From contig DFBD01000128.1 of assembly GCA_002367255.1 (NCBI GenBank), positions 8,089 through 13,703 on the forward strand: a stretch of 5,615 bases of DNA. Direction: 5' to 3'. Positions within the stretch are counted from its first letter, which is position 1; each line of letters begins with the position of its first letter. This DNA comes from Rhodobacterales bacterium UBA3089 (GTDB lineage: Bacteria; Pseudomonadota; Alphaproteobacteria; Rhodobacterales; Rhodobacteraceae). The notes beneath the pieces were generated by a model. The model searched no databases. It was not told the DNA's origin and saw only the letters and a program-made list of their open reading frames with translations. Below, piece by piece: positions 1 through 5,615 of this stretch. The translations under genes were made by a program, and so were the position numbers.

Positions 1-1155
1 ATCATCTCGGGTCATGGGAACGTGGAAATTGCGGTCGCGGCGATCAAGCAGGGTGCGTATGATTTCATCGAAAAGCCGTTTAACATCGATCAGCTGATGG
101 TGGTTGTCTCACGCGCATTAGAGACCTCGCGGTTGCGATCCGAAAATTCGACACTTCGGGGCTGGAATGCCAGGTCCGTTGATATGATTGGCCAAAGCGC
201 GACGTTTAAATCGTTGAAAGCAAAGTTGGAAAAAGTGGCACAGGCGAATTCCAGGGTCATGCTGACGGGGCCGGCCGGGGTCGGTAAGGAGATCGCAGCG
301 CGTTTCATCCATTGTAGTGGCACACGTGCAAATGCACCGTTTATCACGGTAAATTCCGCATCTATCGAGCCTGATATGATGGAGGAAGTTCTGTTTGGGC
401 GGGAATCAGCGGAACGTGGGCATGAACTCGGGTTGTTCGAACGTGCGCACGGTGGCATCCTGTTTTTCGACGAAGTTGCCGATATGCCCTATGTTACGCA
501 GTCCAAAATCCTGCGGGTTTTGGTGGAACAGAACTTCAAACGGGTTGGCGGGCAGGATGTTGTGCGGGTCGATGTACGGGTGATTTCTGCTACTAATCGC
601 GATTTGTTGGGGGAGATCAAGAACGGCAAATTCCGCGAAGAACTGTATCACCGCATCAATGTTGTTCCGATTGAAGTGCCGGAACTGGAGGCGCGCCGCG
701 CTGACATTCCTGAACTTTGCACACATTTCATTAAGGATTTGAACGCCTCGCAGGGGCTGCCGGTTCGCGAAATGTCGGACGAAGCTATAGCGCGGCTGGA
801 AGTGATGGCGTGGCCCGGGAATATCCGGCAATTGCGAAATACGATTGAGCGGGTGCTTATTCTTGGGCCCGACAGTGGTGCTATTAAGGTGTCGGAATTA
901 CCAGGTGGCGCAGAGGAAAGCAGTGGCGAGCAACTTTCGCTCGGTGCCAGTTTTGCCGGGTATTCTTTGCGCGATGCCCGCGAGATGTTCGAGCGGGAGT
1001 ATCTGATCTCGCAAATCGACCGGTTTGGCGGGAATATCTCGAAAACAGCACAGTTCGTTGGGATGGAGCGTTCCGCTTTGCACCGGAAACTGAAGTCATT
1101 GAATGTTTCGACAGGGCAGAAGATGAAAACGCCAACGGTTGATAGCAGTACATAA
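1..1155 (+). CDS. ntrX: NtrX response regulator of the NtrY-NtrX two-component system (5' end outside the window)
   Basis: The reading frame is open from the first base, so the gene is cut at its 5' end; 384 codons are visible and roughly 75-80 N-terminal residues are probably missing, including the phospho-acceptor Asp. A GTG at 22 lies inside the receiver domain and is not the start. Counting window residues: the end of the receiver domain (SGHG at 3-6, conserved Lys in EKPF at 25-28); an AAA+ domain with Walker A GPAGVGKE (90-97), Walker B ILFFDE (153-158), sensor I ISATNR (195-200), a probable arginine-finger segment FREELYHR (211-218) and sensor II WPGNIRQL (271-278); and a C-terminal Fis-type helix-turn-helix (about 327-367). 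The loop that should hold GAFTGA is missing between LFG (131-133) and GLFE (144-147), so sigma-54 contact is doubtful. The family receives phosphate from the membrane kinase NtrY and has been tied to nitrogen metabolism, redox response and envelope control. NtrC is the main alternative, but NtrX fits better because trkA-trkH-hfq follow directly. Confidence 0.9.
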   Translation: MISGHGNVEIAVAAIKQGAYDFIEKPFNIDQLMVVVSRALETSRLRSENSTLRGWNARSVDMIGQSATFKSLKAKLEKVAQANSRVMLTGPAGVGKEIAARFIHCSGTRANAPFITVNSASIEPDMMEEVLFGRESAERGHELGLFERAHGGILFFDEVADMPYVTQSKILRVLVEQNFKRVGGQDVVRVDVRVISATNRDLLGEIKNGKFREELYHRINVVPIEVPELEARRADIPELCTHFIKDLNASQGLPVREMSDEAIARLEVMAWPGNIRQLRNTIERVLILGPDSGAIKVSELPGGAEESSGEQLSLGASFAGYSLRDAREMFEREYLISQIDRFGGNISKTAQFVGMERSALHRKLKSLNVSTGQKMKTPTVDSST

Positions 1156-1168
1156 GCAGGGATCATGA

Positions 1169-1198
1169 TTGACCACGCCTCGGTAAACATCGCATAAT
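1169..1198 (+). promoter_or_regulatory. Probable sigma-70 promoter for trkA-trkH
   Basis: TTGACC (1169-1174) and CATAAT (1193-1198) are separated by 18 bases; each matches five of six consensus bases. A transcript would begin near 1205 and leave a leader of about 24 bases before the trkA ATG, long enough for its ribosome binding site. The site begins 14 bases after the ntrX stop, in the only gap between the two genes. No terminator-like hairpin is visible after ntrX, so read-through from ntrX is also possible. This is a sequence match only. Confidence 0.5.
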
Positions 1199-1217
1199 GC
1201 CCCCGAACAATCGGAGC

Positions 1218-1223
1218 GGGAAG
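1218..1223 (+). promoter_or_regulatory. Ribosome binding site of trkA
   Basis: GGGAAG lies 5 bases upstream of the ATG at 1229 and is the best-placed purine-rich run. A GGAG at 1213-1216 matches the consensus better but is 12 bases away, rather far. Either supports the start at 1229, which also places the Rossmann glycine motif at residues 7-12 as expected for TrkA. Confidence 0.55.
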
Positions 1224-1228
1224 CTTAG

Positions 1229-2605
1229 ATGAAGATCATCATATGCGGTGCGGGCCAGGTCGGCTGGCAATTGGCACGCCATCTTTCAACGGAAAACAAC
1301 AGCGTTACTGTGATCGATAATAACGGGTCACTGGTGCGACGTATTACTGATACGCTGGACGTGAACGGTATTGCGGGGTTCGCCTCGCATCCTGACGTGT
1401 TGGAACGGGCAGGGGCACGGGATGCGGATATGATTATCGCCGCGACCTTCTCGGACGAAGTGAATATGGTCATTTGTCAGGTGGCGCACTCGGTTTTTGA
1501 TATTCCACGCAAGGTCGCACGATTACGTTCGCAGTCGTATTTGAATACGGAGTATTCGGATTTGTACCGACGCGAGCATCTGCCGATTGACGTGATTATT
1601 TCGCCTGAACGCGAGGTGGCCGAGGCCGCGCTGCGCCGTCTGGCAGCGCCCGCCGCGTTTGATACGGAAAGTTTTGCCGATGATCGTGTGCAGCTGATCG
1701 GGTTAACGCTGGACGAAGATTGCGCCGTGATTAATACGCCGCTTCGCCAACTATCCGAGCTATTCTCCACCCTACGCGCGGTTGTCGTTGGTGTCCGTCG
1801 TGATGGAAAACTGTTTGTGCCACACCCGAATGACCAGCTTTTTGCGGGCGACCAGACCTATTTGGTGGCGGCAACCGAAGATGTCCCGCGCACATACGAG
1901 ATTTTTGGCAAGAAAAACCCTAATACCGACCGTGCAATTATTGTCGGTGGCGGTAACGTGGGTTTGTACGTTTCGACCAAGCTGGAAAACGGCGCGCGGC
2001 GGGTTCATAGCAAAGTGATCGAGAAGAACCGCGCGAATGCTGAAAGGGCGGCGGATTCGCTGAACCGCACTGTTGTGTTGCACGGTGACGGGTTGGATAT
2101 AGACCTGCTGGAAGAGGCCAATATCGCCAAGGCCGACGCATTGCTGGCGGTGACGGATGACGATAAAACCAACCTGTTGTCATGCGCGCGCGCCAAGGCG
2201 TTGGGGTGTCCGTTGACGATTGCGCTAATCAATGAGCCAAGCCTGACGACACTAATGGCACCGCTTGGGATTGACGCGTTTATTAACCCGCGTGCAACGA
2301 CGGTTTCTTCGATATTGCGCCATATCCGCCACGGCAGCGTGCGCAAGGTCTATTCCGTTGGCGATGCCGAGGCAGAAGTGATCGAGGCGCAGGTGATGGG
2401 CACGTCGCCCCTGTCAGGCGAGCTGATCCGCGACATCGACTGGCCGGAGGGCGCAATGGTTGGTGCGGTTATCAAGCGTAACGAAATTCTGCTGCCAAGG
2501 GGCGACACAAGGATCGAGGAGGGGGACGCACTTATCGTCTTCGCGCTAAGTTCCGACATATCCGTGATCGAAAAACTGTTTCAGGTTAACATAGAGTTTT
2601 TCTGA
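1229..2605 (+). CDS. trkA: TrkA, cytosolic NAD-binding regulatory subunit of the Trk potassium uptake system
   Basis: A 458-residue protein, matching the usual length of the family (about 458). It has the duplicated TrkA layout: an N-terminal RCK/KTN Rossmann domain with GAGQVG at residues 7-12 and acidic D30 at the end of strand 2, a first TrkA-C domain (about 140-225), a second Rossmann domain with GGGNVG at 240-245, acidic E265 and a GDG at 286-288, and a second TrkA-C domain (about 370-455). In the family the protein forms a cytosolic ring under the TrkH dimer and gates K+ flow in response to nucleotides (NAD(H), and ADP/ATP in some members). The first domain has SHPDVL where the second has GDGLDI, a normal asymmetry for TrkA. 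The start is set by the glycine motif and an upstream purine-rich site. The stop overlaps the trkH start by one base, which suggests coupled translation and matched amounts of the two subunits. Nothing looks broken. Confidence 0.97.
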   Translation: MKIIICGAGQVGWQLARHLSTENNSVTVIDNNGSLVRRITDTLDVNGIAGFASHPDVLERAGARDADMIIAATFSDEVNMVICQVAHSVFDIPRKVARLRSQSYLNTEYSDLYRREHLPIDVIISPEREVAEAALRRLAAPAAFDTESFADDRVQLIGLTLDEDCAVINTPLRQLSELFSTLRAVVVGVRRDGKLFVPHPNDQLFAGDQTYLVAATEDVPRTYEIFGKKNPNTDRAIIVGGGNVGLYVSTKLENGARRVHSKVIEKNRANAERAADSLNRTVVLHGDGLDIDLLEEANIAKADALLAVTDDDKTNLLSCARAKALGCPLTIALINEPSLTTLMAPLGIDAFINPRATTVSSILRHIRHGSVRKVYSVGDAEAEVIEAQVMGTSPLSGELIRDIDWPEGAMVGAVIKRNEILLPRGDTRIEEGDALIVFALSSDISVIEKLFQVNIEFF

Positions 2606-2607
2606 TG
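2593..2607 (+). promoter_or_regulatory. trkA/trkH overlapping stop-start (TGATG) with weak ribosome binding site
   Basis: The trkA stop TGA (2603-2605) shares its last base with the trkH ATG (2605-2607). The only purine run nearby is AGAG at 2593-2596, 8 bases from the ATG and a poor Shine-Dalgarno match. Ribosomes finishing trkA probably restart on trkH, so trkH translation likely depends on trkA. The overlap is seen directly; the coupling is inferred. Confidence 0.6.
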
Positions 2608-4110
2608 ATCGCGCATCTTCGAAAGTACCCTCTGTTCGTGTTGATAATGATAATCGGCGCGTTAAGTATGATTGCTCCGGCAGTGCATGCTGCCAAGCTG
2701 GGTGAATTGCGCGTAATGCAGGTATTCTTCAGTTATTCGCTGTTTATCCTGATTATATCCGTTATTTTAGGGCTGGCATTGATGAATCGAACGCCCCGTA
2801 TTTCGGGGCGCTCTCACCTGATAACGATCCTGCTGGTTTACACATTATTGCCAGCTTTCCTGGCCATGCCCTTCACGGCGCTCATTCCCTCAATCGGCCC
2901 TATGCAAGGGTATTTTGAGATGCTGTCGAGCCTGACAACAACGGGTGCGACGCTAATTAACGACCCGTTAAGTATTGCCGAACCCTTACACCTGTGGCGC
3001 GCACTTGTGGCGTGGATGGGCGGTTTTTTCGTGTTGGTTATTGCCCTGAGTGTGATGGAGCCGATGAACCTTGGGGGGTTTGAAATCCGCTCGACGGTGC
3101 TTGGTTCAGACGACGGTATGGGCTCTTACGGGGCGACAGACCCAGCGGAGCGCATTGAGAAATACGTCATCAAAATCGGGCCGGTTTATGTGGCGGTAAC
3201 CTTTGCATTGATGGTGCTGTTGTTTTTGCTGGGGGACCGCGCCTATGTGGCATCAATCCATGCAATGTCGATCATTTCTACCAGCGGAATTTCCCCGATT
3301 GGCGGTGTATTCAATTCGCAAAGCGGCCGATTGGGCGAAATGTTCATGGTGGTTTTCCTGCTGCTTGCTGTCACCAACCGTGGTTTTCAAAGTATAGGGA
3401 CGACCAACTGGCGCTGGATCACCAGAGATGTCGAAGTGCGCTTGATGCTGATCGCAATCATCGGCGTACCCGCGATACTTTTCATGCGACATTGGATTGC
3501 TTCCTTCGAGGTGTCTACGCAGCAAGATGTTACCGCCGCTTTTGCTGCCTTCTGGGGTAGCGTTTTCACCGTAATGTCCTTCCTGACAACAACCGGTTTT
3601 GAAAGTGCCGATTGGCAAGCGGCGCAAAACTGGTCGGGGTTAAGCACACCGGGGGTGATCTTACTTGCCCTTGCCGTTATGGGTGGTGGCGTTGCGACCA
3701 CTGCGGGGGGCGTGAAATTGTTGCGGATTTATGCGCTGTACAAACACGGCCTTCGAGAAATGGAACGCCTGGTTCACCCCTCCAGTGTTGGAGGCGCGGG
3801 GATGGCGGCACGGCGGTTCCGGCGTGAAGGGGCCTTTATGGCATGGATATTTTTTATGCTATTTCTGGTTGGGATTGCCACCTTAATGCTGGCCCTGTCC
3901 TTTACGGGGGTAAGCTTTAACGATGCGATTGCGCTGTCGATCGCTGCTGTAACAAATACGGGGCCCGTGGCAGGGAAGCTCGATACAGGGCTTCGGTATA
4001 CGGATATCGGTACTTACGGGCAGGTGATTTTATGCGTTGGAATGGTTTTCGGTCGGGTGGAGGTCTTGGCCCTGATCGCGCTTTTCAACCCGAATTACTG
4101 GCGACGTTAG
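2605..4110 (+). CDS. trkH: TrkH, pore-forming membrane subunit of the Trk potassium uptake system
   Basis: A 501-residue, strongly hydrophobic protein of the TrkH/KtrB/HKT superfamily, slightly longer than E. coli TrkH (about 483). The fold is four repeats of membrane helix, pore loop, membrane helix around one potassium path in the inner membrane. All four filter loops are visible with their key glycines: TTTGAT (111-116, G114), STSGIS (225-230, G228), TTTGFE (328-333, G331) and TNTGPV (450-455, G453). The glycine/threonine-rich stretch at 360-369 after the third filter corresponds to the family's intramembrane gating loop, and R484 in FGRVEVL matches the conserved arginine of the last helix. 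Clear hydrophobic segments occur near 9-29, 41-61, 71-92, 131-151, 191-210, 246-258, 280-294, 350-360, 413-432 and 473-492. The second filter reads TSG, where E. coli has TGG. It is translated directly after trkA with a one-base overlap and is predicted to assemble with TrkA, which gates it. The protein appears intact. Confidence 0.97.
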   Translation: MIAHLRKYPLFVLIMIIGALSMIAPAVHAAKLGELRVMQVFFSYSLFILIISVILGLALMNRTPRISGRSHLITILLVYTLLPAFLAMPFTALIPSIGPMQGYFEMLSSLTTTGATLINDPLSIAEPLHLWRALVAWMGGFFVLVIALSVMEPMNLGGFEIRSTVLGSDDGMGSYGATDPAERIEKYVIKIGPVYVAVTFALMVLLFLLGDRAYVASIHAMSIISTSGISPIGGVFNSQSGRLGEMFMVVFLLLAVTNRGFQSIGTTNWRWITRDVEVRLMLIAIIGVPAILFMRHWIASFEVSTQQDVTAAFAAFWGSVFTVMSFLTTTGFESADWQAAQNWSGLSTPGVILLALAVMGGGVATTAGGVKLLRIYALYKHGLREMERLVHPSSVGGAGMAARRFRREGAFMAWIFFMLFLVGIATLMLALSFTGVSFNDAIALSIAAVTNTGPVAGKLDTGLRYTDIGTYGQVILCVGMVFGRVEVLALIALFNPNYWRR

Positions 4111-4149
4111 GTGGTTTTTTGCGTGATTGCTGACAAAAGTATGGCTTAG

Positions 4150-4176
4150 GGGTGGCAATATCGCCAGCTTGCCCCC
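4150..4176 (+). other. Predicted hairpin upstream of hfq (first of two)
   Basis: GGG (4150-4152) and GGCAA (4154-4158) can pair with TTGCC (4169-4173) and CCC (4174-4176), giving an 8-bp GC-rich stem with one bulged T (4153) and a 10-base loop. The sequence after it is ATTATAT rather than a T run, so it is not a typical intrinsic terminator. It could be a trkH mRNA 3' end structure, part of the hfq leader, or chance. A shorter alternative pairing, TGGC (4153-4156) with GCCA (4163-4166), competes with it. Confidence 0.35.
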
Positions 4177-4199
4177 ATTATATCAGATAATAACAACAA

Positions 4200-4222
4200 G
4201 AACCCGCATTAAAGCTGGGTTC
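4200..4222 (+). other. Predicted hairpin in the hfq 5' leader (second of two)
   Basis: GAACCC (4200-4205) pairs with GGGTTC (4217-4222), extended inward by GC (4206-4207) with GC (4214-4215), leaving one bulged T (4216) and the loop ATTAAA. This 8-bp stem ends 23 bases before the hfq ATG and leaves the ribosome binding site just 3' of it unpaired. Hfq is known to control its own translation through its leader in some bacteria, so a regulatory role is possible but only inferred. Confidence 0.4.
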
Positions 4223-4231
4223 CATAAAACT

Positions 4232-4236
4232 GAAGG
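4232..4236 (+). promoter_or_regulatory. Ribosome binding site of hfq
   Basis: GAAGG sits 9 bases upstream of the ATG at 4246 and fixes this start, which also gives the expected short N-terminal helix of Hfq. Confidence 0.65.
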
Positions 4237-4245
4237 CTGAGAATA

Positions 4246-4485
4246 ATGGCTGCCGATAAACAAAACCTGCAAGATGCATTCCTGAACAATGTTCGGAAGG
4301 CAAAAAACCCCGTAACAGTATTTCTCGTGAATGGTGTTAAATTACAAGGTGTTATCACCTGGTTTGACAACTTTTGCGTATTGTTGCGCCGTGATGGTTC
4401 CTCGCAACTTGTGTATAAACACGCGATTTCGACCATCATGCCTTCGCAACCTGTAAATCTATATGATGGTGATGATGCGGAATAA
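4246..4485 (+). CDS. hfq: Hfq, RNA-binding Sm-like chaperone
   Basis: A 79-residue protein with the complete Hfq core. In the family it forms a cytoplasmic hexameric ring that pairs small RNAs with target mRNAs and affects mRNA stability and translation. Visible features: N-terminal helix with LQDAFL (8-13), where Q9 matches the proximal-face Gln 8 of E. coli; rim residues R17, K18 and K20; Sm1 region [11 protein letters not shown] (25-35); F43, matching the proximal-face Phe 42; and the Sm2 motif YKHAIST (57-63) with the K58/H59 pore pair. The loop before Sm2 (RRDGSS, 48-53) is one residue longer than in E. coli. The C-terminus is short and acidic (YDGDDAE, 73-79) rather than the long tail of enterobacteria; a short tail is usual in alphaproteobacteria. 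The gene has its own leader and ribosome binding site, and hflX follows after 6 bases, implying co-transcription. Confidence 0.97.
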   Translation: MAADKQNLQDAFLNNVRKAKNPVTVFLVNGVKLQGVITWFDNFCVLLRRDGSSQLVYKHAISTIMPSQPVNLYDGDDAE

Positions 4486-4491
4486 CGCCTG

Positions 4492-5615
4492 ATGCGTTGC
4501 GCAGTTATCCACCCTGATTTAGCCGGACCGATCAAGCGGCGTGCGCCGACGCTTGCCTTGGAAGAAGCTGTAAATCTGGCCGAAGCGCTGGATGTCGAAG
4601 TTGTGACATCGCTTGTGACCAAGGTTCCAAAGCCTAGGGCAGGGATGCTGTTTGGCAAAGGTAAGGTTGAAGAGATAAAGGCGCTTTTGGCGGCCGATGA
4701 TGTCGGGCTGGTCATCATTGACGGCAAGGTTACCCCCATCCAACAGCGGAACCTAGAGAAGGAATGGGACGTTAAAATCCTTGACCGGACCGGTTTGATT
4801 TTGGAGATTTTCTCGGCCCGAGCGGCGACACGCGAGGGGGTTTTGCAAGTCGATCTTGCACATTTGACCTATCAAAAATCCCGTCTTGTCCGTAGTTGGA
4901 CCCACTTGGAACGCCAACGCGGTGGCCTTGGTTTTATCGGTGGCCCAGGTGAGACGCAGATCGAATCCGACCGTCGTGCGCTGGATGACCATATCCACCG
5001 AATCAAAACGCAGCTTAATAAAGTGGTGAAAACCCGTGCACTGCATAGGGCGGCCCGTAAGAAAGTACCTTACCCGATTGTGGCGCTTGTTGGGTATACA
5101 AATGCAGGTAAATCCACTATTTTCAACAAGATAACCGGTGCGGACGTGATGGCAAAGGATATGCTTTTTGCTACGTTGGACCCGACCATGCGTGGAATAG
5201 AGCTGCCATCTGGACGTAAGGTTATCCTTTCTGACACCGTTGGATTTATCTCGGATTTACCGACTCAACTGGTCGCCGCGTTTCGCGCGACGTTGGAGGA
5301 GGTGTTGGACGCAGATCTGGTGTTGCACGTCCGCGACATCTCGCATCCTGAAACGATGGAGCAAGCACGTGACGTCGTCGAAATCCTTACCGAGATCGGA
5401 ATTTCGGACAAAGCCCAAGAGGGCATGCTGGAGGTTTGGAACAAGATCGACAACCTGCCACAAGCCGAGGCGGAGGCGTTCAGAACCGCAGCAGAGCGTG
5501 ACAGCAAGCACTGCATAACGTCGGCTATCACTGGCGAGGGTTTGGATGCGCTTTACGAGGCGGTCGAGAACGCATTGGCCGAGCCTGTGTTTCCCGAAAC
5601 TTTAAAACTTGATTA
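4492..5615 (+). CDS. hflX: HflX, ribosome-associated GTPase (3' end outside the window)
   Basis: An open frame from ATG 4492 to the last base gives 374 complete codons plus two bases. The family is usually about 420-430 residues, so roughly 50 C-terminal residues are missing. The HflX N-terminal nucleotide-binding domain includes LFGKGKVEEI (about 57-66) and the family signature RGGLGFIGGPGETQIE (143-158), followed by a helical linker. The Obg-like GTPase domain has G1 GYTNAGKS (201-208), G2 T228 in FATLDPTMR, G3 DTVGF (248-252), G4 NKID (317-320) and G5 SA (344-345). HflX binds the large ribosomal subunit and splits stalled ribosomes, notably under heat or other stress. Despite its name, a direct role with the HflKC protease is doubtful. 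The start lies 6 bases after the hfq stop, with only a weak purine-rich site (CGGA, 4478-4481), so translation is probably coupled to hfq. The final partial codon TA could be Tyr or stop; Tyr is likelier because the domain is unfinished. Confidence 0.95.
   Translation, partial: MRCAVIHPDLAGPIKRRAPTLALEEAVNLAEALDVEVVTSLVTKVPKPRAGMLFGKGKVEEIKALLAADDVGLVIIDGKVTPIQQRNLEKEWDVKILDRTGLILEIFSARAATREGVLQVDLAHLTYQKSRLVRSWTHLERQRGGLGFIGGPGETQIESDRRALDDHIHRIKTQLNKVVKTRALHRAARKKVPYPIVALVGYTNAGKSTIFNKITGADVMAKDMLFATLDPTMRGIELPSGRKVILSDTVGFISDLPTQLVAAFRATLEEVLDADLVLHVRDISHPETMEQARDVVEILTEIGISDKAQEGMLEVWNKIDNLPQAEAEAFRTAAERDSKHCITSAITGEGLDALYEAVENALAEPVFPETLKLD

Larger units (their letters stand above)
4111..4245 (+). 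promoter_or_regulatory. Intergenic leader region of hfq
   Basis: This 135-base gap is the largest non-coding stretch in the window. It starts with a T6 run (4115-4120) just after the trkH stop, but no good hairpin precedes it, so a standard terminator for trkH is not convincing. The middle and 3' parts can form two hairpins (4150-4176 and 4200-4222), described separately. Between them lies an AT-rich run (4177-4193, containing GATAAT at 4186-4191) that looks promoter-like, but no well-spaced -35 box could be paired with it. An hfq promoter probably lies somewhere in this gap; I cannot place it reliably. Confidence 0.4.

Noticed and set aside
22..1155. GTG at position 22 as the start of a 377-residue regulator
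   Set aside because: The frame is open to base 1 and the residues before it (SGHG) are conserved receiver-domain sequence, so the true start is upstream of the window.
4115..4120. T6 run after trkH as an intrinsic terminator
   Set aside because: No stable hairpin can be drawn in the bases just before it.
4127..4161. TTGCTGACA as the -35 of an hfq promoter
   Set aside because: No acceptable -10 box lies 16-18 bases downstream; the nearest AT-rich hexamer is 20 bases away and matches poorly.
4153..4172. TGGC...TTGC as a sigma-54 promoter before hfq
   Set aside because: The GG and GC elements are 15 bases apart instead of the required 10, so the spacing does not fit.
4209..4739. Open frame of 176 codons on the minus strand across hfq and the start of hflX
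   Set aside because: It lies opposite two well-recognised genes, and its serine/threonine-rich translation resembles no family I know; it is a shadow of the real genes. The same applies to the other antisense frames across ntrX, trkA, trkH and hflX.
5240..5518. Plus-strand frame of 92 codons inside hflX
   Set aside because: It is out of frame with the clear HflX GTPase domain and its Arg/Trp/Ser-rich translation looks like a shadow.
5614..5615. Terminal TA as the stop codon of hflX
   Set aside because: The protein would end about 50 residues short of the family length; a Tyr codon continuing past the window is likelier, though the third base is not visible.

Overview
The window reads as an ordinary, well-conserved stretch of an alphaproteobacterial chromosome, most likely from a Rhodobacterales (Roseobacter-type) bacterium with moderate GC content. 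The basis is the gene order ntrX-trkA-trkH-hfq-hflX, all on the + strand, together with protein sequences typical of that group. The assignment rests on recognised family sequences and remembered synteny, not on a database search. The genes fill almost the whole window, and no gap exceeds about 135 bases.

Layout. (1) Positions 1-1155 hold the 3' part of ntrX, a response regulator with the end of its receiver domain, a complete AAA+ domain and a Fis-type helix-turn-helix. Its AAA+ domain has no GAFTGA loop, so it probably does not work as a conventional sigma-54 activator. (2) A 73-base gap (1156-1228) carries a good sigma-70-like promoter (TTGACC, 18 bases, CATAAT), so the potassium genes can probably be transcribed independently of ntrX. 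(3) trkA (1229-2605) and trkH (2605-4110) overlap by one base and encode the cytosolic NAD-binding regulator and the membrane pore of a Trk potassium uptake system. (4) A 135-base leader (4111-4245) has two predicted hairpins and a clear ribosome binding site ahead of hfq. (5) hfq (4246-4485) encodes the RNA chaperone. (6) hflX starts at 4492, only 6 bases later and in the same reading frame, and runs off the 3' end of the window. It is a ribosome-associated GTPase with all five G motifs visible.

How the genes relate. trkA and trkH clearly make one transport system. hfq and hflX form a tight post-transcriptional pair (RNA chaperone and ribosome-splitting GTPase). ntrX belongs to the NtrY-NtrX sensor-regulator pair, whose ntrY partner would lie upstream of the window. 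Grouping nitrogen/redox signalling, potassium uptake and RNA/ribosome stress functions is a known alphaproteobacterial arrangement; a direct functional link between the three blocks cannot be read from this sequence.

I looked for mobile elements, CRISPR arrays, tRNA/rRNA genes, phage or defence genes and unusual repeats on both strands and saw none. I do not see a previously undescribed system here. The points worth a second look are the loop deletion in NtrX, the structured hfq leader, and the compact in-frame hfq-hflX junction.
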